From Bin55 sp009840545 (GTDB lineage Bacteria > Pseudomonadota > Gammaproteobacteria > Pseudomonadales > Azotimanducaceae), in NCBI GenBank assembly GCA_965208815.1, contig OZ242357.1, positions 1,550,001 through 1,614,000 of the forward strand: a stretch of DNA of 64,000 nucleotides, given 5' to 3'. Positions 1 through 9,936 of this stretch are shown piece by piece. How positions within the stretch are numbered: position 1 is the stretch's first letter; the number at the start of each line of letters is the position of its first letter. The notes beneath the pieces were generated by a model. That model searched no databases. It saw nothing but the letters and a program-made list of their open reading frames with translations, and was not told the DNA's origin. The translations under genes and the position numbers were made by a program.

Positions 1-169
1 AATTAAGGACCAGCTCACTAGTACTCGTAAAGTCGCTAGTGCCATGTTCAAGTGCGTCGGTAGCTTGAGCCTGAACCTCTTCGGCGATCTGAACGAAAGC
101 CCACAGAATTGTCACCGCAAGCACGACGAAACAGCTCAATTCGCGATGTCTATTTCTAACTAGCTTCAC
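1..169 (-). CDS. Partial secreted or anchored protein, cut by window edge
   Basis: A GTG start at 167-169 lies about 10 bases after the P1 stop. It opens a frame of at least 56 codons that runs off the left edge. The visible N-terminus has a few basic residues, a hydrophobic stretch (LSCFVVLAVTILWAFV) and a possible AQA cleavage site, followed by an acidic Ser/Thr-rich segment. This fits a Sec signal peptide or anchor. The spacing suggests co-transcription with P1. The Ser/Thr-rich start resembles the two CxxCHH proteins at 3.3 and 8.2 kb, so it may be a third member of that family, but the diagnostic part lies outside the window. Function unknown. Confidence 0.5.
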   Translation of the reverse strand, partial: MKLVRNRHRELSCFVVLAVTILWAFVQIAEEVQAQATDALEHGTSDFTSTSELVLN

Positions 170-178
170 GTCGAAACG

Positions 179-2092
179 CTATTCCTCAAGCCACTCATCA
201 GGGACGGCGAGTTGATCTAGGTCGATGAGTCCTTCCTCTGCCCTCCACTTCAACTCTAGTGCCCAAATGTTTCCTTTAAGTGGATGTTCACTGAGAATAT
301 TTTGTGCCGATAGAAACTGTTCCTCCGTCAATGCCGGTGTTGCGTCTTGAAAGTCGATGAGCTTTTTGGCCGCAATCGAGCGGAACATTGGAGAAGAAAT
401 AGACGGTAGAGTATCGAAGAGCTGTTGTGGATTGCGAGTTGCCCACAGACTAAATATCCCGTCGAAGTACGAAACCGGTCCAACAAATGGAGCGTCTATT
501 GCTGGAGCTTGGGCACCTAATTCAATTGCTTTGAACGGATCACCCGCTCGTACGAGCTTCTTACCCAAGTCATTGATAGCGAAGTATCTTGCCTGTTCGT
601 GTACTTGTGGAAGCAATGCGATCGCGTCGTCAATCTTTCCCATTTGGGTAAGTTCCCAGATCACATCGTATTCGGCGGCATTATCCGCGTTAACGAGAGT
701 GCTCCAGGTTGTATTGCGGGAGATATCGAGGGCTTTCTCAAAGTCCACTCGGACCAGATTTCTAAATATAGTTTGACGGAGCGAGTCCAGGAGTTCTTGG
801 TCTTTTCCCGAATAGGCAATCGCCCACTCAAGCGCAGCTTCTGGATTCGTATAGGACCACTGTTGTGCAATGGTCCTTGCAAAATGCGTATCACTTCTAA
901 CAAATCCCTTGGTCGCCTCCATGTACTCAATAGCTTCCTCAGGAGCTTCGTAGGCAAGACGAGTGAGCGCCAGCTCCATAGCGCCTACCCGAGCGGATTG
1001 AGGAATCATTTCAATCTTGTCGAGCATTGCTCGAGGATTAGTTTGTGCCCAAGTATTGGCTGCGGTTTTCTCTAATTGCACATGGACGGGATCACCAGAC
1101 CACGCAGCAATCTCGCCTATTGCCAGTTCGGGATCGATGCGGGCAGCGACCATCGCGAGAGCACAGGGAAGCTCTCCGCGCTCGAGAAGAGGAACGTTGA
1201 GCAACCAAGCAAACGCGTCCTTGATGTCATTGCCTACCGCTCCCGTGATCACTGTGCTCAAGGCAGATCGATCGTCTTTCGTGGGAAATAGTCTGGCAGC
1301 TTGCAAGAGTACGTCGAAACCTTCCCGTTCTTCCCAAGCAGACGCAACAAGCTTTAACAAATCTAGCTGTTCCGCATTGTCGATACTGTCACTTAGTAAG
1401 GCCTCCCATGCCAAGGCAGGATCTTCAAGAAGTTCAAGGGTTTGGCTAGCGCTGATGCTGTACACCCCTACCTCTTTCAGTTCCAATTCACTAGCAATGT
1501 CGAGAATGTCGTTCGTTGCTAGATCGCTACGTGTCGAGAGAATTGCCTCAAGAGCGGTTTTTCTATCGTTGCCACTAGTTGACTTTGCTCCTTCGATAGC
1601 TTCATCTAGGTCTCTCTGTGACCACTCTCGAAATAGGCTCGTAAGAATGAGAGCCCGACGAACTCTCGGTTGGTCGAAAATCCATCGGAGGGAAAGATCT
1701 GGGTCTAGTGTTGCAAGTTTGCGAGTCGTCGCGGTCTGGATTTCGGTGCGATAGGCGTTGCGTTCAACGTTCTCCGAATTACGCAACAACTCGATGAGGT
1801 CAGTTTTGTCGGCCTCAGCAAGCCATTTAAAGAGAAACGAGGTTCGGCTATATCTGCTCCTGATCTTGACCAGTCTGGCTAACGCCTCGCTCGGAGTCAA
1901 TGACTCAGGGGTCGCTTCCTTGTCTCGTTCAAGTGCTTGGGAATTCTCAGCGTTTCCTTGCTTGAATTGATCAAAGTCATCAGTATTTACAAAGAAGAGA
2001 CTGACATGTTGGTAAAGAAGAACTGATACTGCTACTACAACTAAGCCGCCACAGACCACGCCAATCCATTGGAGCGCACTAAGTCTCTTCAT
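179..2092 (-). CDS. P1: membrane-anchored helical-repeat protein, family of unknown function
   Basis: Predicted 637 aa. Residues about 8-30 form one transmembrane or signal-anchor helix (IGVVCGGLVVVAVSVLLY), which would place the rest in the periplasm. The body is alpha-helical and repetitive. A unit built around W-(A/S)-x2-(D/N)-P-x2-A-(L/I) recurs, for example EWSQRDLDEAIEGA, TWAQTNPRAMLDKI, QWSYTNPEAALEWA and LWATRNPQQLFDTL. The C-terminus has LTEEQ. Four further genes in the window (4127, 6075, 55859, 57738) share this plan, so it is a paralogous family. The repeats resemble HEAT/TPR-type solenoids used for protein binding; no catalytic motif is visible. I do not recognise a named family. 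Confidence 0.85.
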   Translation of the reverse strand: MKRLSALQWIGVVCGGLVVVAVSVLLYQHVSLFFVNTDDFDQFKQGNAENSQALERDKEATPESLTPSEALARLVKIRSRYSRTSFLFKWLAEADKTDLIELLRNSENVERNAYRTEIQTATTRKLATLDPDLSLRWIFDQPRVRRALILTSLFREWSQRDLDEAIEGAKSTSGNDRKTALEAILSTRSDLATNDILDIASELELKEVGVYSISASQTLELLEDPALAWEALLSDSIDNAEQLDLLKLVASAWEEREGFDVLLQAARLFPTKDDRSALSTVITGAVGNDIKDAFAWLLNVPLLERGELPCALAMVAARIDPELAIGEIAAWSGDPVHVQLEKTAANTWAQTNPRAMLDKIEMIPQSARVGAMELALTRLAYEAPEEAIEYMEATKGFVRSDTHFARTIAQQWSYTNPEAALEWAIAYSGKDQELLDSLRQTIFRNLVRVDFEKALDISRNTTWSTLVNADNAAEYDVIWELTQMGKIDDAIALLPQVHEQARYFAINDLGKKLVRAGDPFKAIELGAQAPAIDAPFVGPVSYFDGIFSLWATRNPQQLFDTLPSISSPMFRSIAAKKLIDFQDATPALTEEQFLSAQNILSEHPLKGNIWALELKWRAEEGLIDLDQLAVPDEWLEE

Positions 2093-2258
2093 TGTCGAAC
2101 GGACATTGAAACTACCTCTGAAGTTTACGACGTACCAATTCGCAAACTTCCTAGTTTTGACACTATCTCGGTCCGTTTAGTTCACACCTTGGTCGACCGT
2201 TCATGTCCTTGGGGAATAATTTTCGATCAGTTGTGCTATAGCGTTGTTGGATTTGCTT

Positions 2259-2792
2259 AATGGAAGTTTCGAGCCCTCACAATGGTTTGGTTTCTGGGTT
2301 CTCGCTCTGTCAACGACGTTAATTTCTCGCTGAAATCCACAACCTGACCTGCAACGACATGAATGACATCGCCTTCACGCTCAACCACGCCCTTCACTCG
2401 TATGAGCTGTCCCTGCAAAATCTCCGAACGAAAGCGCTCCAAAACAGTGCGCCAAACAACCACGCTGGCATTGCCTGTCTCATCTTCAAGAGTTAGAAAC
2501 ACGACACCAGTGCTCGTGCTAGGACGTTGTCGGCACGTGACGAGCCCGGCGACCTGAACAAATCTGTTGGGACTGACCGCAAACAATTCGTCCGCTTTCA
2601 AGCATCTTTCAAACTGCTTGTCCTCCCGCATGATCTTCAATGGATGATCACCTAACGTCAAATCCAGATAGCTGAAGTCCAAAAACACGCTTTCTCCGAC
2701 TGTGGGTTCAGGCAACACAACATCGGTGCTATACGGAACCACGACATTGCTAGCCTTCCAGAGTTCTGCAGGACGATCAACGCCTGCCGCAT
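2259..2792 (-). pseudogene. Duplicated 3' fragment of dnaE2
   Basis: This 534-bp segment matches the 3' end of dnaE2 at 10527-11060, with only three base differences found by eye (near 2263, 2286 and 2527). It encodes the last ~160 residues of ImuC/DnaE2, mainly the C-terminal OB-fold domain, and has neither PHP nor polymerase domain. The start at 2742 is only an internal Met codon. Homology stops abruptly at 2792 in the 5' direction. The stop (TAA at 2257-2259) is formed by the junction. The near identity indicates a recent duplication. It is not expected to make a working polymerase. Confidence 0.93.
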
Positions 2793-3300
2793 TCCCGTCG
2801 CATCCAATCTACACGGTCGTCGGAAAGTACTTCAGTCTATTTGAACGAGCGGGGTTCTTATACTGCGATCAAGCCGTAGCGGCTGCAGCTTCTCCAAGTA
2901 TGTTCAAAGCATTGAACATCCCAGCACTCGGTCCGCTTGAACTCCTTCACGATGCGTTTAACTGAAGAAGAAGCACTGGCGACCCTATGTTGTACCAACA
3001 CCCCGCAGGATCTCCTAAAATTGGGGCGGGAACGCAAGGAATTACAAGCGTGGACGACCAAGACTTACTCTACTAACAGTGGGACAACAAGTGAGTTTCC
3101 AATCCTGTCGAGTTCGCTACACACGCGGGGCAGCAAGAATTCTTCATTTTCCTGCTAGTGGGAGGCCATCTCAAGAAGCAACCCAGCTTGAGACGTTGGC
3201 ACGCGAAAGAAGCTGTTGACATTTGATGATCCGTTCGGTAACAATACAGTCAGATTCACGATTGTAGTGTCGTGTAGGTTTTTAAACTGGGAGGAAAGCT
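2793..3300. other. Intergenic region without a convincing gene
   Basis: About 500 bases between the dnaE2 fragment and C1. A 73-codon plus-strand frame at 2937-3158 begins plausibly (MRLTEEEALATL) but turns into low-complexity Ser/Thr sequence, and a neighbouring frame looks equally coding, so at best it is a decayed gene. The last 15 bases carry a good ribosome binding site (GGGAGGA, about 3289-3295) for C1. Confidence 0.5.
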
Positions 3301-4050
3301 ATGAACACTTTACGAGTTAATGGAACTTTTGTTGCATTGGGTCTTTTGGTAGTACTCGCGTCCATGGCACAAGCTGCGGAACCCGACTTGGAATCTGTAG
3401 GAACTATTATATCCTCTGACTCATCTCAAGAACTTGAGCTTAGTATTTCTCGGGATGGTTCAGATTCCGACATTGCTAAACACGAAGGGCCAGAAGTTAA
3501 GTACGAAGATAGATGGGAGACCTTTGGCAACCGTGATTGTAGACTCGGAGTATTCGGATCAAATGAGTCGGGTACAGTGCTAAATGAGTCTTCAATTACG
3601 AGCTATTGCAACTCGCATGGTATCGAAGCATGGAAGTGGATGTACGTGAGAACTATTGATGGAGTTCAAGATGGCGAACCACTTGACGTAGGCGGATGCA
3701 CAAATTGCCACCATGTAACTGCTCATTCCGAACAGGGATTGCCATATGGATTCCTGAGCCCCGAGACCCATCCAAATCCAATTGACCAAATTTTGATTGC
3801 ATGGGATTCGAGTGATAACCTAAACCACATGACTTACTTGCTTGAGGAGAGTCATCCATTAATTGAAGTGCATGAATCCGAGTCATTGATGGAACCGTCC
3901 ATCATTGATCGAGTTGGAATGGGCTTGACCAATGGTTCCAGCACACGATACTTTGGACTTGGAATACAACATGTAGCAAACGATGACACCGAAACTCCCA
4001 CTGTATACGCTGAGAAGGAACTGATGGCGACCAAGAACACTCAAGAGTGA
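3301..4050 (+). CDS. C1: secreted CxxCHH protein, unknown function
   Basis: Predicted 249 aa, with a clear SD (GGGAGGA) before the ATG. A Sec signal peptide ends near AQA-AEP (residue ~26). An acidic Ser-rich linker leads to a conserved core shared with C2 (8229): DRW, an RDC cysteine, an S-x-C-x3-HGIE segment, then GGC-TN-CHH with C133, C136 and H137. CxxCH is the c-type haem attachment signature, but two further cysteines are conserved between C1 and C2, so zinc binding or disulfides are equally possible. No other cytochrome features were seen. It lies 76 bases before P2 on the same strand, probably in one transcription unit. The C-terminal ~80 residues differ from C2. Confidence 0.8.
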   Translation: MNTLRVNGTFVALGLLVVLASMAQAAEPDLESVGTIISSDSSQELELSISRDGSDSDIAKHEGPEVKYEDRWETFGNRDCRLGVFGSNESGTVLNESSITSYCNSHGIEAWKWMYVRTIDGVQDGEPLDVGGCTNCHHVTAHSEQGLPYGFLSPETHPNPIDQILIAWDSSDNLNHMTYLLEESHPLIEVHESESLMEPSIIDRVGMGLTNGSSTRYFGLGIQHVANDDTETPTVYAEKELMATKNTQE

Positions 4051-4126
4051 TACGCAGTCACGTGAATGGTAGAGAACAAGATTCGATGAAAGCCACAGCC
4101 ACAGTTTTTCTTAAGTACCTGGTTCA

Positions 4127-5980
4127 TTGACCAAAGGCTCCAATCTGATCAGCAAACTAGGACAGAGTTTCTTAGTTGGTGTAGTAATTGGCGTGTTCAC
4201 AACGGTAGGCGCGCTTATGGTTCATTTTGGACTGCAGGGCGGGCCCGAGCCCGCTAACCCAAAAGAATCCATCTCTACCAAGAGCTCAATTCAAAAGAAT
4301 GAACATGACGTATTAAACTCTCTACATTCAACATCAATCCGGTTGAAGCGGGGCACCATTGAAGACCAGCTAAGTGGGATAGCAAGTCCTTTCCTTCGTG
4401 TACTTGCACTTGACAACTTGCTAAACCGCCTTGCGACCTCGGAGTTGCGAGAATTGCATTTGGAGAATGAGAACACTAAATCTAGTTTTCTTCAAATGGA
4501 GATACGGAGAGCCATATTTCGTCATCTTGCACTTATCGACCCGGTAGGTGCAATTAGTCAAATTGACTCGAACTGGTCGCCTGCAGTTCAAAGTGAATTG
4601 ATTGAAGTTATTTTTCAAGAGTGGTCAGTTTCAAACTTGGACGAAGCAATTGAACAAGCATCACTTCTCAGCAAGAGGCAGCGTCAAGAGGCATTTCAAG
4701 GAATACAGGAGTCTAGAGTGGATCTATCCGAGCATGAATTGTTTGAGATAGCAAAGGATGTCGGTGTAGAACAGGCGTTTAGCGACCAGATAGCGATCTC
4801 GCTACTTGATGAGACAATCGAAAATCCTTGTGATCAGTGGAATAGTCAAGTGTTGCAATACGGTAGCGATTTTGAACAATGGAACGAAACCCAACGTCAA
4901 GTTCTAGTGCATGTCGCCAAGACTTGGATTGAACGAGAGAAGATTTCAGCATACCAAGCGATTGCTAGCGACCTTGCTTTACGAGATAGTAGGGTATGGC
5001 TTGTGTCCGAAGTGTTAAAACAATTATCCTCCACGAACTCAGATATTGTTCAATCAATAGCTAAGGACATGATGCGGTCGGACTACTTGGGTCTGGTTCA
5101 AGTGATTGAAACTTGGGCTAGGCAGGACAACAATGCTGTTCTAGAACTTGCTTCGTGGATCGATGAAGAAAATGGCGACATGAGAATGCAACGCGCTGCG
5201 ATCAGAGCATGGGCCGAATCCAAGCCCAATGATGTTGTAAGTTTTGTTATGGATCTACCATCGGACCTTAGACCCTGGAGTTTACAAACGGCGTTGTTGG
5301 AGATGGGCAAGACTACTCCAAGTGCTGTACCCGAATTGGTTGACATGGTGACAAATTTGCGCAGCAAAGAGATCGTTGTCAATAATCTTGCGCTCAACTG
5401 GTCAAAGATAGATCCGTTTGCTGCACTTCAATGGGTTTTCACTGACCCGGTTGTCAACCAACTACCGGGTTCGCCGGAGCGTAAAGTCCTCAACGCTGCG
5501 GTGATAGCCAGTCCACAACGCGCACTTGAATCCGCTCTTGAACTTCCTACGAACGAACTTGGGATTGGTCCCGAGGCTATCGTCATCGGCGAAATGGCCG
5601 ATCATGACATCGACCGAGCTATGGATATGTTAGGGAACGCACGAAATACTAAGACTTCACTGAGTGCCCATGTGAGCATTGGACAGAGGCTAATTGGTCA
5701 AGGAAGATCGGAGAAAGTCCTAGCTTTAATCGAAGAGAGATCGAAGGAGTTTCAAGTTTCCTTCTTTAAATCCCTTGCTCCTAGTTGGGCGAGGACTGCA
5801 TCCAGAGACTTGCACCACAGATTGAAAGAGATGCCGACAGAGGAGATCAAAGAGCTGTGTGGCCTTGAACTCTTGAAGCATAATGCGAATGCTCCGTTTC
5901 TCACTGTCGTTGAAATGCAAGAACTATCGGCACTGGTTCCCGAGAAAAGACGTGACTTGCTCAAACACACAGTAGACTAG
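4127..5980 (+). CDS. P2: membrane-anchored helical-repeat protein
   Basis: Predicted 617 aa from a TTG start. No good SD is visible and the exact start is uncertain. The N-terminus has one hydrophobic helix (SFLVGVVIGVFTTVGALMVHF, around residues 14-34), then a helical repeat region with the family's W-x3-(D/N)-P-x2-A units: EWSVSNLDEAIEQA, TWARQDNNAVLELA, AWAESKPNDVVSFV, NWSKIDPFAALQWV. It ends with an LTVVEMQEL segment equivalent to the LT-x2-Q tail of the others. It lies between C1 and P3 with short gaps (76 and 94 bases), suggesting a C1-P2-P3 operon. Function unknown; a periplasmic scaffold or binding role is inferred from the solenoid type only. Confidence 0.82.
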   Translation: MTKGSNLISKLGQSFLVGVVIGVFTTVGALMVHFGLQGGPEPANPKESISTKSSIQKNEHDVLNSLHSTSIRLKRGTIEDQLSGIASPFLRVLALDNLLNRLATSELRELHLENENTKSSFLQMEIRRAIFRHLALIDPVGAISQIDSNWSPAVQSELIEVIFQEWSVSNLDEAIEQASLLSKRQRQEAFQGIQESRVDLSEHELFEIAKDVGVEQAFSDQIAISLLDETIENPCDQWNSQVLQYGSDFEQWNETQRQVLVHVAKTWIEREKISAYQAIASDLALRDSRVWLVSEVLKQLSSTNSDIVQSIAKDMMRSDYLGLVQVIETWARQDNNAVLELASWIDEENGDMRMQRAAIRAWAESKPNDVVSFVMDLPSDLRPWSLQTALLEMGKTTPSAVPELVDMVTNLRSKEIVVNNLALNWSKIDPFAALQWVFTDPVVNQLPGSPERKVLNAAVIASPQRALESALELPTNELGIGPEAIVIGEMADHDIDRAMDMLGNARNTKTSLSAHVSIGQRLIGQGRSEKVLALIEERSKEFQVSFFKSLAPSWARTASRDLHHRLKEMPTEEIKELCGLELLKHNANAPFLTVVEMQELSALVPEKRRDLLKHTVD

Positions 5981-6074
5981 TCAATCCTCCCTTTGAACCA
6001 TCGATTGAATGCAGTTACTACCACACTTTGAAACGAGCTGAATCAACGAATCCCATCCATCAACCGAACGTCTG

Positions 6075-7955
6075 ATGATTCGGAAAGAATTTAGTAAGAA
6101 GACAAAGTGGGACGAGGGACGTCTGTTCTCCGGTAGAATGAGCCGTCTCGTTCTTGGGACACTTGTCGGTGTGCTTATCGCGAGTCCTCTAGCTCTACTG
6201 CATTTTAGTCTTGGCGAGACAGTCGATATACAAGTCGAGTCTAGAGGAGCTTCAGTTCCTCCCGCCATCTTGAATGATAAAGTTCAGCAAGGGATTCTCG
6301 ACGTTGCCAATGTCTCGCTCATTCCACAGACTACTAATTTGATTGCACAACTGTCATCAAAGAGTCGTAATGGAAGGCTCATAGTTTTACACCGTCTTTT
6401 CGAGAATATCGACAGCGCAGAGCAACTTGAAGAATTCCTTAGAGAATTGAGGAACACTGATGACGACCAAATACGAAATGAAATAGAAAAAGTAGCTATT
6501 CGTAGATTGGCTAATTTAGAGCCTTTAGCCGCTCTTGTTCAAGTAGATCAATCCTTAGAAAGCAAACGAAATCCGCTATTGGACATTGTCTTTCAAGAGT
6601 GGTCTGCGGCGGACTTAGACACAGCAATCACACACTCAAGTTCTTTGGAAAAAGCAGATCGACTCTCAGCGTTAACGGCAATGTTAGCCTTTCGCTACGA
6701 TCTATCGGAAAGTGATCTTTTCGGAATCGCCATTCGATTCCATGGCGACCAAGCGGCAAACGACTCAGTTGCTTTGTCAATGATTGCTAAGCCAATAAAT
6801 GACCCTCCACTCGCTTGGCAGACATTCGTATCCATCTATGGAAACGATATTAATGCGCTAAGCGAAGTCCAATTTCGACAGCTAGGGCACATTGCCCTGA
6901 ACTGGTGGGAAATGTCTGGTGTAGATGCCATTCATGCGATCGTCGAGTCTCTTGAGACTAACTCAAGCAGAGACATTATTGTAGGTGAGTTGCTTGAGAC
7001 CATAGCGGTTAGCTATCCACGAGAGGCACTAAGAATTGCGCTAGAGACACCTCAACTGAAAGACACCTCGATAGTTCTTCGTGTAATAGAAAAGTGGGCT
7101 TCTTCGGACGGTTTCAGTGCTATACAAGCAACTTCTACGATAAATAACGAGGATTTACGAAAACACGCTCAGAATTCTGCAATCGCAATTTGGGGTGCCA
7201 CGAACCCAAATTCTCTACTCCAAGCCTTGAACGCATTACCACAGAAACTTCGTTTGATTGCTCAGGAGTCTGCTATAGAGAACCTATCCAAAGTAGCTCC
7301 TGAGGCAGCTGCCGAATTGTTGGAAGACGTTTCCGACACCACTACATTGAAGAGACTAGCACTGACAATCGCCTCTAATTGGGCACACAGCGACCCCATT
7401 TCAGCGTTTTCCTGGTCTGCAACCGCCACCAATATCCAGAATGTTCGATTTGACGTGCAGTCCAGAATAGTTCGAAACGTTGCATGGCATGATCCGAGAC
7501 TTGCATTGACTCTAGCAAAGGACCAGCCGATAGAAGAAAATGAAATTGGATTGGAAAGTATTGTTTTCGCAACGATTGCCTATTTGGATGCCCAAGAAGC
7601 GTTTGAATTGTTGGCAGAAGCGCGAAATCAAGCCACGCGTGAAGCGGCATATCCCGACATTGGGGCACGGCTGATTCGTGAAGGAAAGTCCGATCAAGCA
7701 ATTGAACTTGCTAATGTGTTGTCGAGATCCAACAAGCTTGAATACTTTAGGTCGATTAGACTTGAATGGGCTTGGCACGAACCCCAAGACCTCTTTGAAC
7801 AACTGGATAATTTGCCATCCGAAGAAGTTAGGCAAGCACTCGCAGTAACACTCACTATGGCTAACGATTTCCATCAAACCCTCACCTTAGATCAACGAAG
7901 AAAGCTTAAGTCAATCCTTCCCGAAATGTATTGGCAGGTCTTAGATGCATGGTGA
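6075..7955 (+). CDS. P3: membrane-anchored helical-repeat protein
   Basis: Predicted 626 aa with an ATG start. An N-terminal basic segment is followed by one hydrophobic helix (LVLGTLVGVLIASPLALLHF, around residues 25-45). The rest is helical with the family repeat: EWSAADLDTAITHS, NWWEMSGVDAIHAI, IWGATNPNSLLQAL, NWAHSDPISAFSW, EWAWHEPQDLFEQL. The C-terminus carries LTLDQRRKL. It is closest in layout to P2, 94 bases upstream, so the two probably arose by tandem duplication. No enzymatic motif. C2 follows after 273 bases on the same strand. Confidence 0.85.
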   Translation: MIRKEFSKKTKWDEGRLFSGRMSRLVLGTLVGVLIASPLALLHFSLGETVDIQVESRGASVPPAILNDKVQQGILDVANVSLIPQTTNLIAQLSSKSRNGRLIVLHRLFENIDSAEQLEEFLRELRNTDDDQIRNEIEKVAIRRLANLEPLAALVQVDQSLESKRNPLLDIVFQEWSAADLDTAITHSSSLEKADRLSALTAMLAFRYDLSESDLFGIAIRFHGDQAANDSVALSMIAKPINDPPLAWQTFVSIYGNDINALSEVQFRQLGHIALNWWEMSGVDAIHAIVESLETNSSRDIIVGELLETIAVSYPREALRIALETPQLKDTSIVLRVIEKWASSDGFSAIQATSTINNEDLRKHAQNSAIAIWGATNPNSLLQALNALPQKLRLIAQESAIENLSKVAPEAAAELLEDVSDTTTLKRLALTIASNWAHSDPISAFSWSATATNIQNVRFDVQSRIVRNVAWHDPRLALTLAKDQPIEENEIGLESIVFATIAYLDAQEAFELLAEARNQATREAAYPDIGARLIREGKSDQAIELANVLSRSNKLEYFRSIRLEWAWHEPQDLFEQLDNLPSEEVRQALAVTLTMANDFHQTLTLDQRRKLKSILPEMYWQVLDAW

Positions 7956-8228
7956 GCGATACGTGGATTCGACCCATTGGGACCGTCGACGATTCACTTC
8001 CAGATCAATAGAGCAATTGCCTCTGTTATGGTTTCAATATAAGACGACACGTTGGATTTTATATTGCATACTCAATCATGCAACTAGACTCATTTCGAAG
8101 GATCCTGCACAATAGATAGAGAAAGAAAGCTTGTTGACTTTTGCCGATTCAATTGGTAAAACACCCAAATATGCAATTCTGATGTCATCAGCTACTTCAT
8201 GAAAATTTCCAAACCCTAGGAAAATCCA

Positions 8229-8978
8229 ATGGTTCCACTTCCAAACCTACAGACAGTCTCTGGTCTCACTCTGACATTGCTACTCTCAGTTTCCGCGACT
8301 GCATCCAACTCAAGCGTGAATGATCAAGTCCTTGAGACCTCCCAAAGCATAACAAGCGCAACCAACGAAATCTCCGAGCAATTGGAGCCATCCTCCGAAT
8401 CTGAAAATCCCTCTTACCACGAACCTATCGTAATAATAGTAGACCGTTGGCTCATATATGACGATCGACAATGCAATCAAAAATCAGGCAGTGACACGAA
8501 TCCTGGAGTCGCGCTAAGCGAGTCAACCGTTCTATCTCACTGTAGGACACATGGGATTGAGTCCAGCGAGTGGGTCCGTTATCGGATAACCGACGGAGTC
8601 AAGACGGTAATTGCAGAAGGTGGTTGCGTGAATTGCCATCATGCTTCAGAACATGCTTCACTAGGCAACAGAAAAACAAACACCCCCTCCCATCCGGTAA
8701 TCGATCAGGACATCAGAGAACTCTATACTGGAGATTCTGAAAGACACATATATGATCGCTTTGCCCTCGTCACTAATGGGAGTAAATTGATGGTCTCCCA
8801 TGAGGTGCAGGACTTCTCTGTGGACTTCAGCACAAATGAGATTCTTGGAACAGCCATGTACTCGTTCGAATCGAATTCTATCTTGGCAGACAAGACCCAT
8901 TCATCTCGTGATGCGATAGCGACAAATAGTACCTCTTCTAAAACGGATGAACCACGCAAGGGAATTTATAAACTCTAA
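8229..8978 (+). CDS. C2: secreted CxxCHH protein, paralogue of C1
   Basis: Predicted 249 aa, the same length as C1. An AGGA element precedes the ATG. A signal peptide (LTLTLLLSVSATAS) ends near residue 28. The core repeats that of C1: VDRW, an RQC cysteine, an S-x-C-x3-HGIE segment, a DGV turn, then GGC-VN-CHH with C133, C136 and H137 at exactly the same residue numbers as in C1. Regions before and after the core are Ser/Thr-rich and poorly conserved. A c-type cytochrome-like or metal-binding role is possible; unproven. A hairpin follows the stop codon. Confidence 0.8.
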   Translation: MVPLPNLQTVSGLTLTLLLSVSATASNSSVNDQVLETSQSITSATNEISEQLEPSSESENPSYHEPIVIIVDRWLIYDDRQCNQKSGSDTNPGVALSESTVLSHCRTHGIESSEWVRYRITDGVKTVIAEGGCVNCHHASEHASLGNRKTNTPSHPVIDQDIRELYTGDSERHIYDRFALVTNGSKLMVSHEVQDFSVDFSTNEILGTAMYSFESNSILADKTHSSRDAIATNSTSSKTDEPRKGIYKL

Positions 8979-8982
8979 GTTT

Positions 8983-9006
8983 GAGTAGTGCTCTCATACA
9001 CTACTC
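8983..9006 (+). terminator. Stem-loop just after C2
   Basis: A perfect 8-bp stem (GAGTAGTG / CACTACTC) with an 8-base loop lies four bases after the C2 stop. There is no T-tract, so it may be a weak or factor-assisted terminator or an mRNA-end stabiliser. Confidence 0.4.
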
Positions 9007-9936
9007 GTCGAGACTTATATTGAGAACGAATGAGCACATTTTGGAAAGAGTTTTGCATTACAGAATTTCTTCTTAGAGCATCGCTTCTCGTTCCGTAGTT
9101 CAAGCCTTGTAGCCTCAGACGGCTTGAATCGTCCGTCGCATAGGTGGTCCAAGCTCAGTGGGCTGTGATGGACAGGAAGCACTTGCCGATCTTGTCGGCG
9201 GTATGTCTTGGTAGCAATTCAGTGAATGTTCACCAACCTCTTGCCTGAGCAGTCCTATTAAGCGTTCGTGCGCCGGGCTGCAGAGGTTCGAATTCAGCGT
9301 AGAACGTTCTCACTCGGATCTTTGGGTCACAATGAGATCCAAGTTCGGGATTACAAAAGCTACTTTCTGAAGAGAACCCGACTCAAAACCGACCACAGTT
9401 CTGTCCAAGTCGTGCTTCACCACGCACATGTCTGCAACCTCTCACACTTGGCAATCGGAGTGATATTGAACATCCAAATTGCATTGAAATACCTGTCCCA
9501 GAATACGGGTACTGCAACTGGGGGAAGCCTTGAAGTCTGTACTGCTCGTTCGTCTACCAAGTCACTTACTACTTATAGAACTCTAGGACTACGTAACCCG
9601 CAGCCCTCTCCTAGAACACATTCCTCAACTTCAAACGAGCGTTTTGACGACGGTAATCTCTTGGAAATCACAACCCACGCAGATCTATTTCTGCGACAAA
9701 TGTGAATTCAATGTGAACAAGTCAACCAATGCCTAGAACTCGGGTTCGAAACTTGCGGACTTGGAAATGATCGTGGATTTCCTCCTCCACTGTTGGTTAT
9801 GCTAACGAACTGTCTTAGAAAGTGCCATGGACGCGGATCATTCGTTGATGTCAAAGGACATGACCAAATGACCAAGATGGATTGTAAACCAAGAGGCGAG
9901 GAAAGCAAGACGGCGGCGAGCACCCTGGCGGACGAC
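9007..9936. other. Long intergenic region, no recognisable gene
   Basis: About 930 bases between C2 and an IS scrap. Open frames here (for example 9268-9705 plus and 9708-9923 minus) have no start signal, no family resemblance and a composition typical of chance frames. I see no RNA gene. It may be decayed sequence brought in with the adjacent IS fragments. Confidence 0.5.

Noticed and set aside
2937..3158. Short frame starting MRLTEEEALATL, faintly like the beginning of a radical-SAM protein
   Set aside because: Similarity is limited to a few residues, there is no cysteine cluster, and it degenerates quickly. At best a decayed fragment.
9285..9310. GGTTCGAATTC string resembling a tRNA T-loop
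   Set aside because: The flanking bases cannot form the T-stem and no acceptor or anticodon arm is present.
9268..9705. 145-codon plus-strand open frame
   Set aside because: No ribosome binding site, no family resemblance and a residue pattern typical of a chance frame.
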